Part shown: in pieces, positions 1 to 11,735 of the stretch
Layout: every line of letters begins with the position of its first letter
Position numbering within the stretch: position 1 is the first letter of the stretch
NCBI RefSeq assembly: GCF_030445035.2
Contig: NC_080688.1
Location: forward strand, 61,951,949-62,015,948
Direction of reading: 5' to 3'
Length of the DNA stretch: 64,000 nucleotides
DNA from: Dasypus novemcinctus
Taxonomy: Eukaryota > Chordata > Mammalia > Cingulata > Dasypodidae
The notes under the pieces: generated by a model
What the model was told of the DNA's origin: nothing
What the model saw: the letters and a program-made list of their open reading frames with translations, nothing else
Databases searched by the model: none
Program-made: the position numbers and the translations under genes

Positions 1-1929
1 GGTTTTCTACAGGTAGGGGAATGCAGGCTGGCTTGACTTGCCTGAGGAAATACTAAATAAAGTCTTATCAAGTTTTAAAACAAAGTGATAGTAACACAGT
101 TGGATATTAATTTTTTGCAACAAACTAGCAATATTTGGGACTGCTACATACTACAGTGCTGTTACTTTAATTTACAGTAAGAGGTTGTTTCTGTGACACA
201 TACTATTAAATAATTGCAACCATGATTAACAACATTGTACTTTTGTCTAATGTTATGCTGAAACATTGGTAAATTTCCAGGAATTTTATACACTCTTTAA
301 GTATTCATATGAACTTTTCATTCATACAACTTTAACTAACAAAGGGTTAAAGAATCCTTTTAATTTTATAACACTTTTAAACACTTTCCAATCGTATTAA
401 AGGAATGTAACTATTTTATTTAATTTTTTCAAGGTAAAAAAAATTTTTGTGCAATAGTTTGAAATAAAAAGATACTTTTCAGAATCAGACTTTGAGAAAG
501 CAGTTTTGAACATTATGTTCCTTTAAAAGTGATGAGACTTACTTCTTAAAAAACCAAGGAAAGGATAAGGTTGAAGTATAAGAAGCTATTTTGATAAAAA
601 CAGACTTTCTTTGTATACTGATTATTCAGGAGAAAAACTCTTCATAAACTTTTACTAAAACAGACCAAAGACATTTTATCACACTAAGAGAGAAAAGAAC
701 AAAATTTTAACTTTGCATCAGTATACTATTTGATACTAAAGCTTTCAAAACTTAATAGATAGGCCCATCAAATCTTACTCAACTTTAACCATAAAAATTC
801 CTTTTCCACAAACCTTCTGTACTTTCAGTATTCATTGAGGTTCCGTCCCACATTTTACTCTTTTTTAATAATCAATCATTTTATCTTAGGACAAAATTAT
901 TTTGTTTCTTTAATAATAAAAACACATTCTATACATCCTATATACATAAGTTACCAAAATTATTTTGGAAACTGTTTCTAATCAAACTCTTTACAATATA
1001 CAATTACCATCAACACTAAACAAATTTGTCAAAATAATTATTCCATTTGGTTATATGCAAATATAACTTTTATTTCAAATACCTAGTAGCATGCAATACT
1101 AGAAACAATCTTTTAGAAACAAGTTGGCAGGGAAGGCTGGCTGCCAACAAGTTTTCCTGTTATACAATTACTTTTTGTTATTATTATCAATTTGGTTTTT
1201 GTTTAATAATGACTTCTTGGAATTAGTCATTCAAACACTTTAATTCAAACAATGCTTCCACAAACTTCTTATAATTATTTATAACCATAAAGACTTTAAT
1301 TGTATTATTTTAAGACAAATTTCACCTTCACAGAACACATTCCCTTACTTAAAGTTACCATAATACCTTCTATAATTTGCCACATGCATTCAAGTCCCGT
1401 CCTGCATATTTCTATTTTGATTTTATGAAAACTAGCGATCAAAAAACACTTTTTTGAAAAAACTTATTAAATTTCAGTCAGCACTCCCACAAACTTTTTA
1501 CCTTGTTTAATATTTGTTTAAGTTTTACATGCTTCATTTTATCCTGTGAAGAAAAATTAACTATTCACTTCAATTTAGGCAAGAACTATTTTTTATGAAG
1601 AGACTTATAGTAATTTCATTAATCAAGACTTACAATTTTTATCATTGTAGAGATCTTATTAACATTTAAACTTATGTATTAATATAAGCGCTTATTTAAT
1701 TTTTGGCCATTTGAATACAACTCTTTTAGAAATTTTTATTTATTAATTTATATTACCATCTGGAGGTATCAAAATATACACTGACATTGAACAAATAGAC
1801 AAACACAAAACAATTACAACACACCAACAGAAACATTAAATTTACAATTTGACTCATAATTCTTACTTTTCTGGTATAGCTGTTTTTTAAGCTCCCATCA
1901 TTTCACATCTTAGATTTTACTGCTTTTAC
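1..1929. other. AT-rich stretch without recognised gene
   Basis: The sequence is strongly AT-rich with no open frame of note. Motifs such as ccacaaac(c/t)tt recur near 808, 1259 and 1487, and a gtccc-containing motif recurs near 838 and 1392, hinting at decayed tandem or duplicated structure. It may be part of the antisense retroviral fossil that follows, but this is unproven. Confidence 0.4.
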
Positions 1930-2330
1930 GATTTCTTTTGGAAACGGACTTTGGCCCAGTGGTTAGGGCGTCCGTCTACCACATGGGAGGTCCGCGGTTC
2001 AAGCCCCGGGCCTCCTTGACCCATGTGGAGCTGGCCCATGCGCAGTGCTGATGCGCGCAAGGAGTGCCATGCCATGCAGGGGTGTCCCCCGCGTAGGGGA
2101 GCCCCACGCACAAGGAGTGCATCCATAAGGAGAGCCGCCCAGCGCGAAGGAGGGAGCAGCCTGCCGAGGAATGGCGCCGCCCACACTTCCCGTGCCGCTG
2201 ACAACAGAAGCGGACAAAGAAAGAAGACGCAGCAAAAAGACACAGAAAACAGACAACCAGGGGAGGGGAGGGGAATTAAATAAATAAAAATAAAAAAATC
2301 TTTAAAAAAAAAAAAAGATTTCTTTTGGAA
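1930..2330 (+). mobile_element. DAS SINE (armadillo tRNA-derived)
   Basis: The body is 1944-2316, flanked by a perfect 14-bp target-site duplication GATTTCTTTTGGAA at 1930-1943 and 2317-2330. The tRNA-like head includes TGGCCCAGTGGTTAGGGCG and an internal promoter B-box region GGTTCAAGCC. The body is GC-rich and the tail A-rich. Open frames inside it on both strands are not genes. Confidence 0.93.
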
Positions 2331-3443
2331 TCCATGCTGCCTGTAACATGCAAGCTTGTTCTTGGAAATACTTTTATTAGTAATCAGCAATCAGTTAGGA
2401 TAACCTGAGCAGCATAAATTAAGTTAAGCTCTTATTTAGCAATTTAGACAGACAGTTAACACACATTTTTTGGATTACTACTCTTTAAGACTACACTGAG
2501 ACTTGAAGTTCAAGAGTAAGCTATTGATTCAAAACCTTTTAACACCTTGATAAAAATTTTGTACTAATTTTATTAATTTGGCTAAATAGGCCCATCAGAA
2601 TCAGCATGGAAACAAAACAGAACACCAATGTTGCCATATTTTCCTCCTCTTCCAGAGGTTTAATTCTATTAGCCCCCACTAGCCCACAGCCACATTATCA
2701 TGTAGGGGCGTTGCACAGTTACTGCCAGAATATTTTCCTTATCTTGGTTAACACTTTAACAGAGAGTTTTCTTACAAGCCTAATTTCACTAACAAGAGCC
2801 TTATTTAGCACTTTTGCCTGTATGGGACATTGTATTTGTGACTTAACCTCTCCTTGCACAAACGGCTCAACATGATTTCCCTCCGTTCTAGCCTGCAAGA
2901 TGCCCTATTGTAAAGCTGACAACTTTGGCTGAGCTTCTCAGGGTATGGGAGGAGGAGGAGGTGTCAGCGGAGGGGAAAGTGACTTTCTGAAGTCAGTTAA
3001 TGAAGGAGCTGAAGGCAAAAGAACTTTAGATTTAGAATCAAAACAGATTTAATAATAGTCCAAGTGGGCCAAATAGTAACAGAGAATGGAACACCTTGTA
3101 CCTTGTAATATTTTTAACTCTTTTTCCTACTTTTTCCCAATCTCCTAATTCTAAACTTCCTATTGCTGGGAACTATGAGCAATTTTTCTATAATCTGTAA
3201 GAGTTCTAAAATACAAGACTCACTGGCCTCAGCTCCTCTTGTCTTGAGTTGTTTTAGGACACAGACATACGGGTGAACTGTCTCCATTTCCCATCGTAAC
3301 CCTGCTAAAATACCTGACAATGTCCTTACTCACCAAGGACTTGGAAGGCCGTCTAAACCACTCAGGGCTCTGTGCCGTGACAACATCTTTAGTTTTGCTC
3401 GAAACGATACTTCTTCCCCTCGAGTTTCTGTTCGGGTGCCAGT
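2331..3443 (-). mobile_element. Endogenous betaretrovirus-like (ERV2) fossil, leader and gag remnant
   Basis: Read on the minus strand, the LTR is followed by a two-base spacer and a primer-binding site at 3428-3441 (TGGCACCCGAACAG, tRNA-Lys-like). A leader with a splice-donor-like GGTGAGTAAG lies near 3330. A stretch at 3114-3320 resembles betaretroviral matrix protein (LKQLKTRGAEASES). The element is broken, with several breaks in the part seen. Its inner boundary toward 2331 is uncertain. Confidence 0.7.
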
Positions 3444-3850
3444 TGCTGAGACCAGCTCAGCAACAGGTTTGCACAAAGGGAAGGCGACGCAGAACTGAAG
3501 AAACAAAAGGACAGAAAGAAAGACACAAGAGAGAAATTAAAGATGGGACCAGGGGGCTCAACAGCTTCTGGAACTGAGAGCCTCGACCCTAGTTTCCACA
3601 TCGCATTTATTAGAAATTACAAAGCATTAGTTATCTATGTTTGTTTTCAAGGCTGCTTGTTATTACAGCTGTAGCACCGGCAATGCTAGGGAGCAGGCCA
3701 TAACAAAGTTCAAACGTCTCCACATGCAGACAATTTTCATGCTGACCAGACAGTGCTCCGTCTAGTGAAGGACGGTGTTCCTAAGCCCACACTTTTTATC
3801 TGCATTATGGGAACATTTCCACTTCAAGCCAGATTCCCACATTCAAATTC
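3444..3850 (-). mobile_element. LTR of the antisense ERV2 fossil
   Basis: On the minus strand the LTR ends in CA at 3445-3444, just before the primer-binding site, and carries an AATAAA near 3606. The outer (U3) edge is not sharp and is placed where L1-like sequence begins. Only one LTR is in the window. Confidence 0.65.
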
Positions 3851-3854
3851 AAGC

Positions 3855-4350
3855 TATTTTCCCACAACTCCCATGCTGAGGAATCCTGCTATGTTCTCAA
3901 TTAGAGAGATAAGAATTGCTCAAGAACATAGGCAGTGCTTAATGAAAGAAAACAGACTAATACGTCAACTCCTTCATATTATTATACATGTAACTATGAG
4001 AGAATTGAAAACTTAGTGGTCCCATAGGTTCTGAGGGGAGATGGAGGGCATTTTTAGGGTATTGGAATTGTTCTGCATGATCTTGCAATGATGGATACAG
4101 GCCATTTTAAATTGTGTCAAAATCTATAAAAGTGTTTGATGCAAAATGTAAACCATAATGTAAACCACCGACCATGGTTAGTAGCAATGCTTCAATATTT
4201 GTACATCAATTGTAACAAATGTACCATCCACATATAAAAGGTTACTAATAGGGGAGAGTGGAAGAGGAGGAGGGGGTAGAGTATAGGGGAATCACCCATA
4301 TTTTCTATGTGACTTTTCTGTAACCTAAAGCTTCTCTGAAAATAAAGAAA
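3855..4350 (+). mobile_element. L1 3' end fragment, internally deleted
   Basis: The sequence aligns by eye to 8490-8660 and then to 9600-9840, skipping about 900 bases present in that longer copy. It ends at an A-rich tail near 4340-4360. It is a xenarthran L1 3' untranslated region remnant. Confidence 0.7.
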
Positions 4351-4403
4351 GAAAAAAAAAAAGACACTGGGGGAAAATGCAGAAGAAATTGTCACTGTAC
4401 ATA

Positions 4404-4431
4404 AAAGGCAATAGAGTGCTCACTTCGGTAT

Positions 4432-4472
<41 letters not shown>

Positions 4473-4815
4473 GGCCCCTGCGCAAGGATGACATGCGAAT
4501 TTGTGAAGCATTCCATATTTTTTTTCAGGACTAGGAGCTGTCCTGGGTGGTGCTGCAGGGACAGTTACCAGACATTGTATGTCCTCCCACGGCCCACTGG
4601 GTGGACTGGGGGAGAGTGTAAACTATAATGTGGACCATTGACCATGTGATGCAGCAGTGCTCAGAGATGTCTTTGCCAAGCGCAATGAATATCCCATGAT
4701 TATGGAGGAGGTTGTTGTCATGGGAGGAGTGGGGTGAGGGGGGTGGGGGTATATGGGGACCTCATATTTTTTTAATGTAACATTAAAAAAAAAGACAAAA
4801 AATAAAGACAATAGA
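4404..4815 (+). pseudogene. RNU6: U6 snRNA-L1 chimeric retropseudogene
   Basis: A full-length U6 snRNA copy (4416 to about 4525, starting GTGCTCACTTCGGTATCACA) runs directly into about 260 bases of L1 3' untranslated region and an A-rich tail. The unit 4416-4803 is flanked by 12-bp direct repeats with one mismatch (AAAGGCAATAGA 4404-4415, AAAGACAATAGA 4804-4815). U6 differs from the human gene at about seven positions, several of them at CpG sites. No U6 promoter elements can be upstream, since the target repeat abuts it. This is the known template-switch product of the L1 machinery. Confidence 0.9.
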
Positions 4816-4829
4816 TTTTACAGTAATGA

Positions 4830-5080
4830 AAAGCATAATTTTTTTTATTTTTCTATTTTATTATTACTCTTACTGTTTTATTATTTTTTAATTTGTTTAT
4901 TTTTTGGCTTTGTTTTTGGAGAGGTTTTGGATCATGGAAGGGTAACAACTGTGTCAGGGAGGATCACTGGTACAGGGTATTGGTGATGGGGGAGAGGTGC
5001 ACCTGGAGCATGCCTCTATGGCATATGAATATGTTCAAGTGGTCATGGGGCATTATCTTGGTGGGTAGAGACCCACACAA
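4830..5080 (+). mobile_element. L1 3' UTR fragment
   Basis: GGTTTTGGATCATGGAAG and following sequence align by eye to about 6800-6960 in the longer L1 tail downstream. It is a separate copy or a rearranged piece, joined to L1 ORF2 sequence near 5080. Confidence 0.55.
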
Positions 5081-8000
5081 TAATCAAAAGAATGCTCCAA
5101 ATCTTTAGCTATCAGGGAAATGCAAATCAAAACCACAGTAAGATACCATCTTACTCCCATAAGATTGGCAGCTATGAAAAAAACAGAAGAATACAAATGC
5201 TGGAGAGGATATGAAGAAATGGGAACACTCATCCACTGCTGGTGGGAATGCAGAAGGATCCAACCATTCTGGAGGACAGTTTGGCGGTTTCTCAAAAAAC
5301 TAATCATAGATTTGCCATATGACCCAGCAATACCACTGCTGGGTGTATACCCAGCAGAACTGAAAACAAGGACACAAACTGATATATGCACACCAATGTT
5401 CATAGCAGCATTGTTCACTATCACCAAAAGTTGGAATCAACCCAAATGCCCATCAACAGATGAGTGGATCAATAAAATGTGGTATAGACATACAATGGAC
5501 TACTACTCGGCTTTAAGAACAAATATACTACAAACACACGTGATAACATGGATGAATCTTGAGAACCTTATGTCAAGTGAAGCAACCCAGGCATTGAAGG
5601 ACAAATACTACATGACCTCAATGATATGAAATAAGCAAGCTGCCTCAGAGAGCTAGAGACTGGAAGATAGGCTTACAGGAACTCAGGGGGTAGAGGAAGG
5701 ATGTAAGCTGACATCTACATGGGTGAAATCTATGATAAGCTGGTGGTAAGTATGTGCACAAAGAAGAGATAAAACGGGGGCATAGGGTTACCTTTGGGTG
5801 GGGCTTTGCAGGTTTGAGGGGAGCTAGGGATGGGCGGATGGGTAATATTGCCCAAAAAATTGGGGGAAGGGTGGGGCAACATACAAACATAGGAGATTGT
5901 CAGGTGTTGGTTGAAAGTAAAATGCTGAGAAAACCATATCAAAATATAATTAGGAAAGTTACCTGTTTAAAATACTCAAAGGGGATAATCTGACGCAGGA
6001 CAGACTCCTAGGGAATATCTGAATGCTCATTTTGCCAGAGTGGGTTATACCATTGGGTAGAGACCCATATAATGAGAGTGAAGGTAGACCCACATCCTGG
6101 GGAGGACTAATGCCATCAAATAGAGGGAACTGTATCTCTCAAGAGAAAGGGTGGCTCCCAGGGCATTAGGGCAGTTGAGCAAGTCAAGCCCTCAACACTG
6201 TTGCAAGTATCTCTGAACATGGCTCCTCAAGAAATGAAGATTGACTGTCACTGTGGGCCCCAAGGGGAGGGGGAAATAGATATTGAATAGATGGAACCAA
6301 AGTAAATGTGAGGGCAAAAGAAGTGTTTCACAAGAGAACACAAGGATGGATATAAAACATGTAATATTACACCAAAAACATATAGGGGATGACAGACTAA
6401 TAATGTAAACCATAATGTAAAACATAGGATAACTAAAAAATTTAGAAAACTGTATAGCCTAAAGTATAAACCACAATGTAAACACAAATGTCACCTTGTT
6501 TGAAAGCTATTGTATCAATATCTGTACATCAGTTTCAGTAAATATGATATGAATAAGTTAAAAGATTATCGCTGTGGAAGGGAAAAGGTTTATAATGGAT
6601 ATGTGGGACTACTGTATATTGTATATATGAATTACTGTGATCTAAGGCTCTTGTGAAGAGAAGCTCAATAATTAGGAAAAAAGAAAAGAAAAAGATAGGA
6701 TGTAGAATTTTTCCAAATCAATATGTATTCTATATCTAACCTGTAAACTCATCGCTATATTCCATTTTACTAGTAAGGGAACCTGACATTATATTGAGCT
6801 TCATTTTTCAGGAAGTTTTGGATCACAGAGTGGTTCAACAATGGCAGCAGAGGAATATTGGTATGGGATGTTATTGACAGGCGATATGTGGTTGACAGGG
6901 AGTTATACAGGGCATGTGTCCAGGGTGCATGGAAATGTTTGGATATACTCATAGTGGAAACAATTAAAAAAAACAGCTGGGAGGGTACTGGGTTCCTGGC
7001 TGGGAAGGGCTCTGTTGTGGTCCCTAGGGGAGCAGCGGCAGTCCCCCAGGTGCAATGGTAAGGACTAGGAAGGAACGAGGGTCCAACAGTGAGCCCCTGA
7101 TACTAATGACTATGCTTGTGAGCCTATACGCCTGAAATACGAACAAGGCCTAGAGCAGCACTGTGCCTAGGAGTTCCCTCCTGACAGCCTCCGTGTTACT
7201 CAAATGTGGCCAGTCTCGAAGCCAAACTCAGCATGTAAATGCAATGCCTTCCCCCCAGCGTGGGACATGACACCTGGGGATGAGCCTCCCTGGCACCGAG
7301 GGATCACTACCAAGTGCCAGCTGATAACGTAACTAGAAAATGACCTTAAATTAAAGGTTCAACATGGACCAGCAGAATATCCCTGTCTACATATAATAAC
7401 GGGAGTTAAAAATTCTGTTTGACCTAAAGTAAGGGGGAAATGGAAAAGACAAATGAGTTCATATGGCTATGAGTCTCTAAAAAAGAGTCTGGAGGTTGTC
7501 AGAAGGATTGCCCTTATGCACACCTGAGCAGAGTCTCAGAGACAGATAAAGTAGATACAACCCAAGATATTGGTCCTTTTGAGGGCTAAAGAGACCCACA
7601 GGTTCTATGGTCATGGCAGATGGGGTTCACTGCCATGCCAGTTGGCCCTTCTTTGGAGCTGGTGTTTCTGAGTGATGGAGCTGGACTCAGATGGGATCTC
7701 TTTTCACAAGCCTTTCATGCTACTTTACTGGAATTGTAGTTGGTGCTGGGGCTTAAGATATATCTAGGGGATTTGAATCTCTGGACTGACAATATGATAG
7801 CTAGGCCCTTAGCCTCAACAGACTTCAGCTCCTACACTCTGATTTATTGGACTTATCCCACTCAGCTAATATGGAGTTGAAGAATGTCAACCACCACACC
7901 ATGGAGCCTAGAGTGCCTACAACTGAAAGCAGGAGGATTACATCCAATATCCATGTGGAATCTAAACCCCCTCTTGACATAGATGTGGAATGGACACAAC

Positions 8001-8455
8001 CAAGCCAAGGTCCACAGGAAGGAGGAATACAGTAAGGATCAGAGTGGACTTAATGATATCCTATTCATGAACTATTGTGGTTAATAATCAAGAAAATGTG
8101 GCATTGGTGTGGAGAAAGTGGCCATGGTGGCTGCTGGGTGTGGGGAATGGGAGGAAGAGATGAGATGTGGAGGCATTCTCGGGACTTGGAGTTGTCCTGG
8201 GTGGTGCTCCAGGGACAATTGCTGGATGTTGTATGTCCTCCCATGGCCCACTGGATGGAACGTGGGAGAGTGTGGGCTATGGTGTGGAACACGGGACATG
8301 GGGTGCAATGATGCCTGGAAATGTACTCACCAGATGCAATGGATGTGTCATGATGATGGGGGAGAGTGTTACTGTGGGGGGCGTGATGGGGTGGGGTTGG
8401 TGGGGTTGAATGGGGACCTCATATTTTTTTAATGTAATATCTTTTAAAAAAGGAA
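5080..8455 (+). mobile_element. 5'-truncated L1: ORF2 C-terminus and very long 3' UTR
   Basis: The region 5100-5629 encodes the L1 ORF2 C-terminus ([38 protein letters not shown]), with the reading frame open to 5629. About 2.8 kb of non-coding tail follows, ending TTTTTTTAATGTAATAT near 8430 and an A-rich run. The upstream reverse transcriptase and endonuclease are absent. Confidence 0.85.
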
Positions 8456-8489
8456 TAAATTGAGTAGAATTTGGGGAAAAAAAAATATT

Positions 8490-9870
8490 GAATTCCCATC
8501 CTGGGAAGTTCTGCTATATTCTCTAATAGAGCAGCAAGAATCCACTGAGTACATGGGCAGTGCCTAGTGAAGGAGGACTGACCATTACAAAAGGCCCTTG
8601 ATATCGATGGTTGTACTTAGGAATCTTATTCTTGTGAAACTGAAACTTAGTCTAATATTACATATTGCCTAAGTGTTACCTCCTGAAAGCCTCCTTATTG
8701 CTCAAATGTGGCCTCTCTCTAAGCCAAACTCAGCATATAAACACACTACCTTCCCCTCCACCCCTAGCAAGGGACATGACTCCCAGGGATGAGCCTCCCT
8801 GGTACCAAGGGATTATTACCAAGCACCAAAAAGATCTTGACCAAAAGGGGAAAATATTAAGTACAAATGAGTTTTGTTTGTTTGTTTTTTCAAGGGACTT
8901 TTTTATGGCTAAGAGATTTCAAAGTGAGTCAAGAGGTCATTCCAGAGTCTATGGTTATACATTTCTCAGCAGAATCTCATTGACTGCCACAGTAAACAAT
9001 ACCTCAAACAGCAGGGCTTCTGGAGGACCTAGAAACATCTAAACACTATAGAAAGGGTAGACAAACTCAGGAATTTGGCACCCTGTAGTGGACCTTACTT
9101 TGGAATATATCTCCCCAAGTAACAGAGCTAGACTCATTTATAATTTCCCTACATATGGTTCTTCTTCCCCTTTTATCTGAACCTATAATTAGCACTATGC
9201 TCAATAAATATACATACCAGAGACTTAAATCATCAGTCTGTTCATGTGCCAGTTAAGCCTTGACTCTCAGCAGAGTTGCAACACCTACTCTCCAGTTCAT
9301 TGGACTTGCCCAGGACAACTAATAAGGAGATGATGATGGTCAACACCCATCCTATAAAGCAGAGAGTATCCACAACTGCAAGCAAGACAGTTCCATCCAT
9401 CTGCTCCATGGGAGCTAAGGCCCCCACCCCCCAATCAGAAACAGAATGGGCATCACCATCCCCAAATCCTCAAAATTGAGGAATGAACAAACATAAGGGG
9501 GAATTGCAACTATGGACTAAAGTAGGCTTATTATTATTCTAGCAATGAAAGAATTTGTATCATTGATATCAAGGCAGTGGCCACCAGGGGTTCTGGGGAG
9601 GAAAAAGCAAGAATAGGTGTAAAATGAGGTATTTTGGGGCACTGGAATTGTACTACATGACATTACAATGGTGGATACAGGCCATTATACATATAGTCAA
9701 AACCTATAAAATTGTGCAGTGCAAAGCGTAAACTATAGACCATGGTTAGTAAAAATGCTTCAATATGCATTCATCAATTGTAACAAATGTACCACACTAA
9801 TGAAAGATGTCAATGGGGGAAAGTGTGGGAGGGGGAGAGTTGGGACATATGGGAATCCCCTATAAATAAC
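8490..9870 (+). mobile_element. Related L1 3' UTR copy
   Basis: Segments at 8670-8820 and 9120-9420 align by eye with 7170-7320 and 7640-7960 of the preceding L1, so this is a second subfamily of the same tail. Its last 300 bases differ and match 4030-4350. Confidence 0.7.
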
Positions 9871-9884
9871 ATATATATATATAT

Positions 9885-10505
9885 ATTTAGGTACTGGGGC
9901 TGGGGATTGAATTAGGACCTCATATGTGGGAAGCCAGCCCTCAACCACTGAGCCATATTCCCTCCCCTGAGTTAGTTTTTTCATTTGTTTGCTTGTTTTT
10001 TGTTTTTAGGAGGCACCAGGGACCAAACCAGGACCTCCCATGTTAGGAAGCAGGCATTCAAGTGCTTAAGCCACATCTGTTCTCTCCCCTATATATATAT
10101 ATTTTTTAAAGACTTATTTTATTTATTTATCTTCCCCACCACCACCCATTGTTCATGCTCACTGTCTGCTCTCAGTGTCCATTCACTGTGTGTTCTCTCT
10201 GTCTGCTCATTTTCTCTTTAGGAGGTACCAGGAACCAAACCTGGAACCTCCCATGTGGTTGAGAGGTACTCAATCGCTTGAGCCACCTCAGCTCCCTCCT
10301 TTTATTGTGCCTCTCATTGTCTTTCCTCTGTGTGTGTCCTTGTTGTGTCACCTTGTTGCATCAGTTTACCACACCTGCCCATCATGCCAGCTTGCTGTCT
10401 TGCTCATCTTCTCCAGGAGGCACCGGAAACCAAACCCAGGACCTCCCATCTGGTAGGTGGGAGCTCAATCACTTGAGCTATATCTATTTCCCTCCCCCAT
10501 ATTTT
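9885..10505 (-). mobile_element. Cluster of antisense tRNA-derived SINEs
   Basis: Four antisense tRNA-like modules occur, marked by GGAGG(T/C)ACC...CCTCCCAT near 9895, 10008, 10222 and 10417. The last two, with the A/T-rich start at 10108, form one dimeric SINE like the sense copy at 57615-57986. Confidence 0.75.
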
Positions 10506-10718
10506 TGCTGTAACATTTATGTAATTTAAAGCTTCTTTAAAAATTTTTTTAAAAATTTAAATGTTTGCCAATCTGATAAGTGAAAGATGGCAGTTCATTG
10601 TTGATTTGATTTTCAATTCTTTAATTACCAATAAGTAAGTTTTCTTGCCATTTCTATTTATTTTTCTAGGAATGTACTCCTGATTTTATTACTTTGTAAA
10701 GCAAAGAAAATTAAACTT

Positions 10719-11232
10719 TGTTTTAGTTTAGTGGCTGCTAAAACAAATACCATACAGTGGCTTGGCTTAAACCATGAGAATTTATTGGCTCACAGTTTGA
10801 GGCTAGGAGAAGTAAAAAATCAAGGTGTAGGGAAGTGGACTTGGCCCAGTGGTTAGGGCGTCCACCTACCACATGGGAGGTCCGTGGTTCAAACCCTGGG
10901 CCTCCCTGACCCATGTGGAGCTGGCCCATGCGCAGTGCTGATGCGTGCAAGGAGTGCCCTGCCACACAGGGGTGTCCCCCGTGTAGGGAAGCCCCAGGTG
11001 CAAGGAGCGTGCCCCATAAGGAGAGCCACCCAGCATGAAAGAAAGTGCAGCCTGCCCAGGAATGGCGCCACACACACAGAGAGCTGACACAACAAGATGA
11101 CGCAACAAAAAGAAACACAGATTCCCATGCCGCTGACAACAACAGAAGCAGACAAAGAAGAAGACACAGCAAAATAGACACAGAGAGCAGACAACTGGGG
11201 GGGGGGGGAGGGATGGGGAGAGAGAGAGAGAG

Positions 11233-11280
<48 letters not shown>

Positions 11281-11560
11281 CTTTAAAAAAAAAAAAAAAA
11301 CAAAATCAAGGTGTCATCAAGGCAATGCTTTCTCCCAGAAGACTGTGGCATTCTGGGGCTGAGTGCCAACACCCCTTGGCCTTGGCTTTTCTCTCACATA
11401 ACAGTGCACATAACTGCCTCTCCTGGCTTTACCCTTTTCTTTCAGATTCCCTTGACTTTCAGCTTCTGGTCTCTCTCTCTCTAATCTGACTTAGCTGACT
11501 TCCATGGTCTGCAGCACTGAACTCACTGGATATTCCTTACTGTGGATTTGTTCACAGCAG
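10719..11560 (+). mobile_element. MLT1-like LTR repeat interrupted by a DAS SINE
   Basis: TGTTTTAGTTTAGTGGCTGC begins a repeat resembling mammalian MaLR (MLT1) LTRs. It is split at 10828/11302 by a DAS SINE and resumes after the duplicated target. The 3' edge is not sharp. It resembles the copy at 17354-17758. Confidence 0.55.
10816..11314 (+). mobile_element. DAS SINE with GA/GATA microsatellite tail
   Basis: The body is 10829-11301, flanked by a perfect 13-bp target duplication AAAATCAAGGTGT (10816-10828, 11302-11314). The tail expanded into (GA)n(GATA)n at about 11218-11281 before the A-run. Confidence 0.93.
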
Positions 11561-11584
11561 GAAACATTCAAGATGCCTGTTCCT

Positions 11585-11632
11585 GGGTAGGGTAGGGTAG
11601 GTTAGGGTTAGGGTTAGGGTTAGGGTTAGGGT
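11585..11632 (+). repeat. Interstitial telomere-like repeat
   Basis: Three GGGTA units lead into about five tandem GGGTTA telomere units. A pyrimidine-rich tract (11636-11730) follows directly. Confidence 0.9.
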
Positions 11633-11635
11633 TTC

Positions 11636-11730
11636 ATCGTCATCCTCATCCTCATCCTCCCTGTCCTCCTCCTTCTCCTCCCTCTCCCCCTTCCCCTGTT
11701 CCCCCCCTCTCCCTCTCCTTCCCCTTAAAC
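11636..11730. repeat. Polypyrimidine tract
   Basis: A run of CATC, then CTC and CCT units. The strand opposite is purine-only over long stretches, which gives spurious acidic open frames on the minus strand. Confidence 0.85.
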
Positions 11731-11735
11731 CACAG

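Noticed and set aside
1926-2390. Open frames of 85-154 codons on both strands over this and the other DAS SINEs (10738-11242, 14429-14759, 46075-46536)
   Set aside because: All four SINE copies give the same frames because the SINE body is GC-rich. The elements are flanked by target duplications and are non-coding.
4416-4525. A functional U6 snRNA gene
   Set aside because: It lacks its own upstream promoter, differs from U6 at several positions, and is fused to an L1 tail within one target duplication.
5120-5629. A 169-codon frame that could be mistaken for a gene
   Set aside because: It is the C-terminus of L1 ORF2, without the catalytic part.
11585-11632. Telomere units as a sign of a chromosome end
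   Set aside because: Ordinary single-copy and repeat DNA continues on both sides and the array is under 50 bases.
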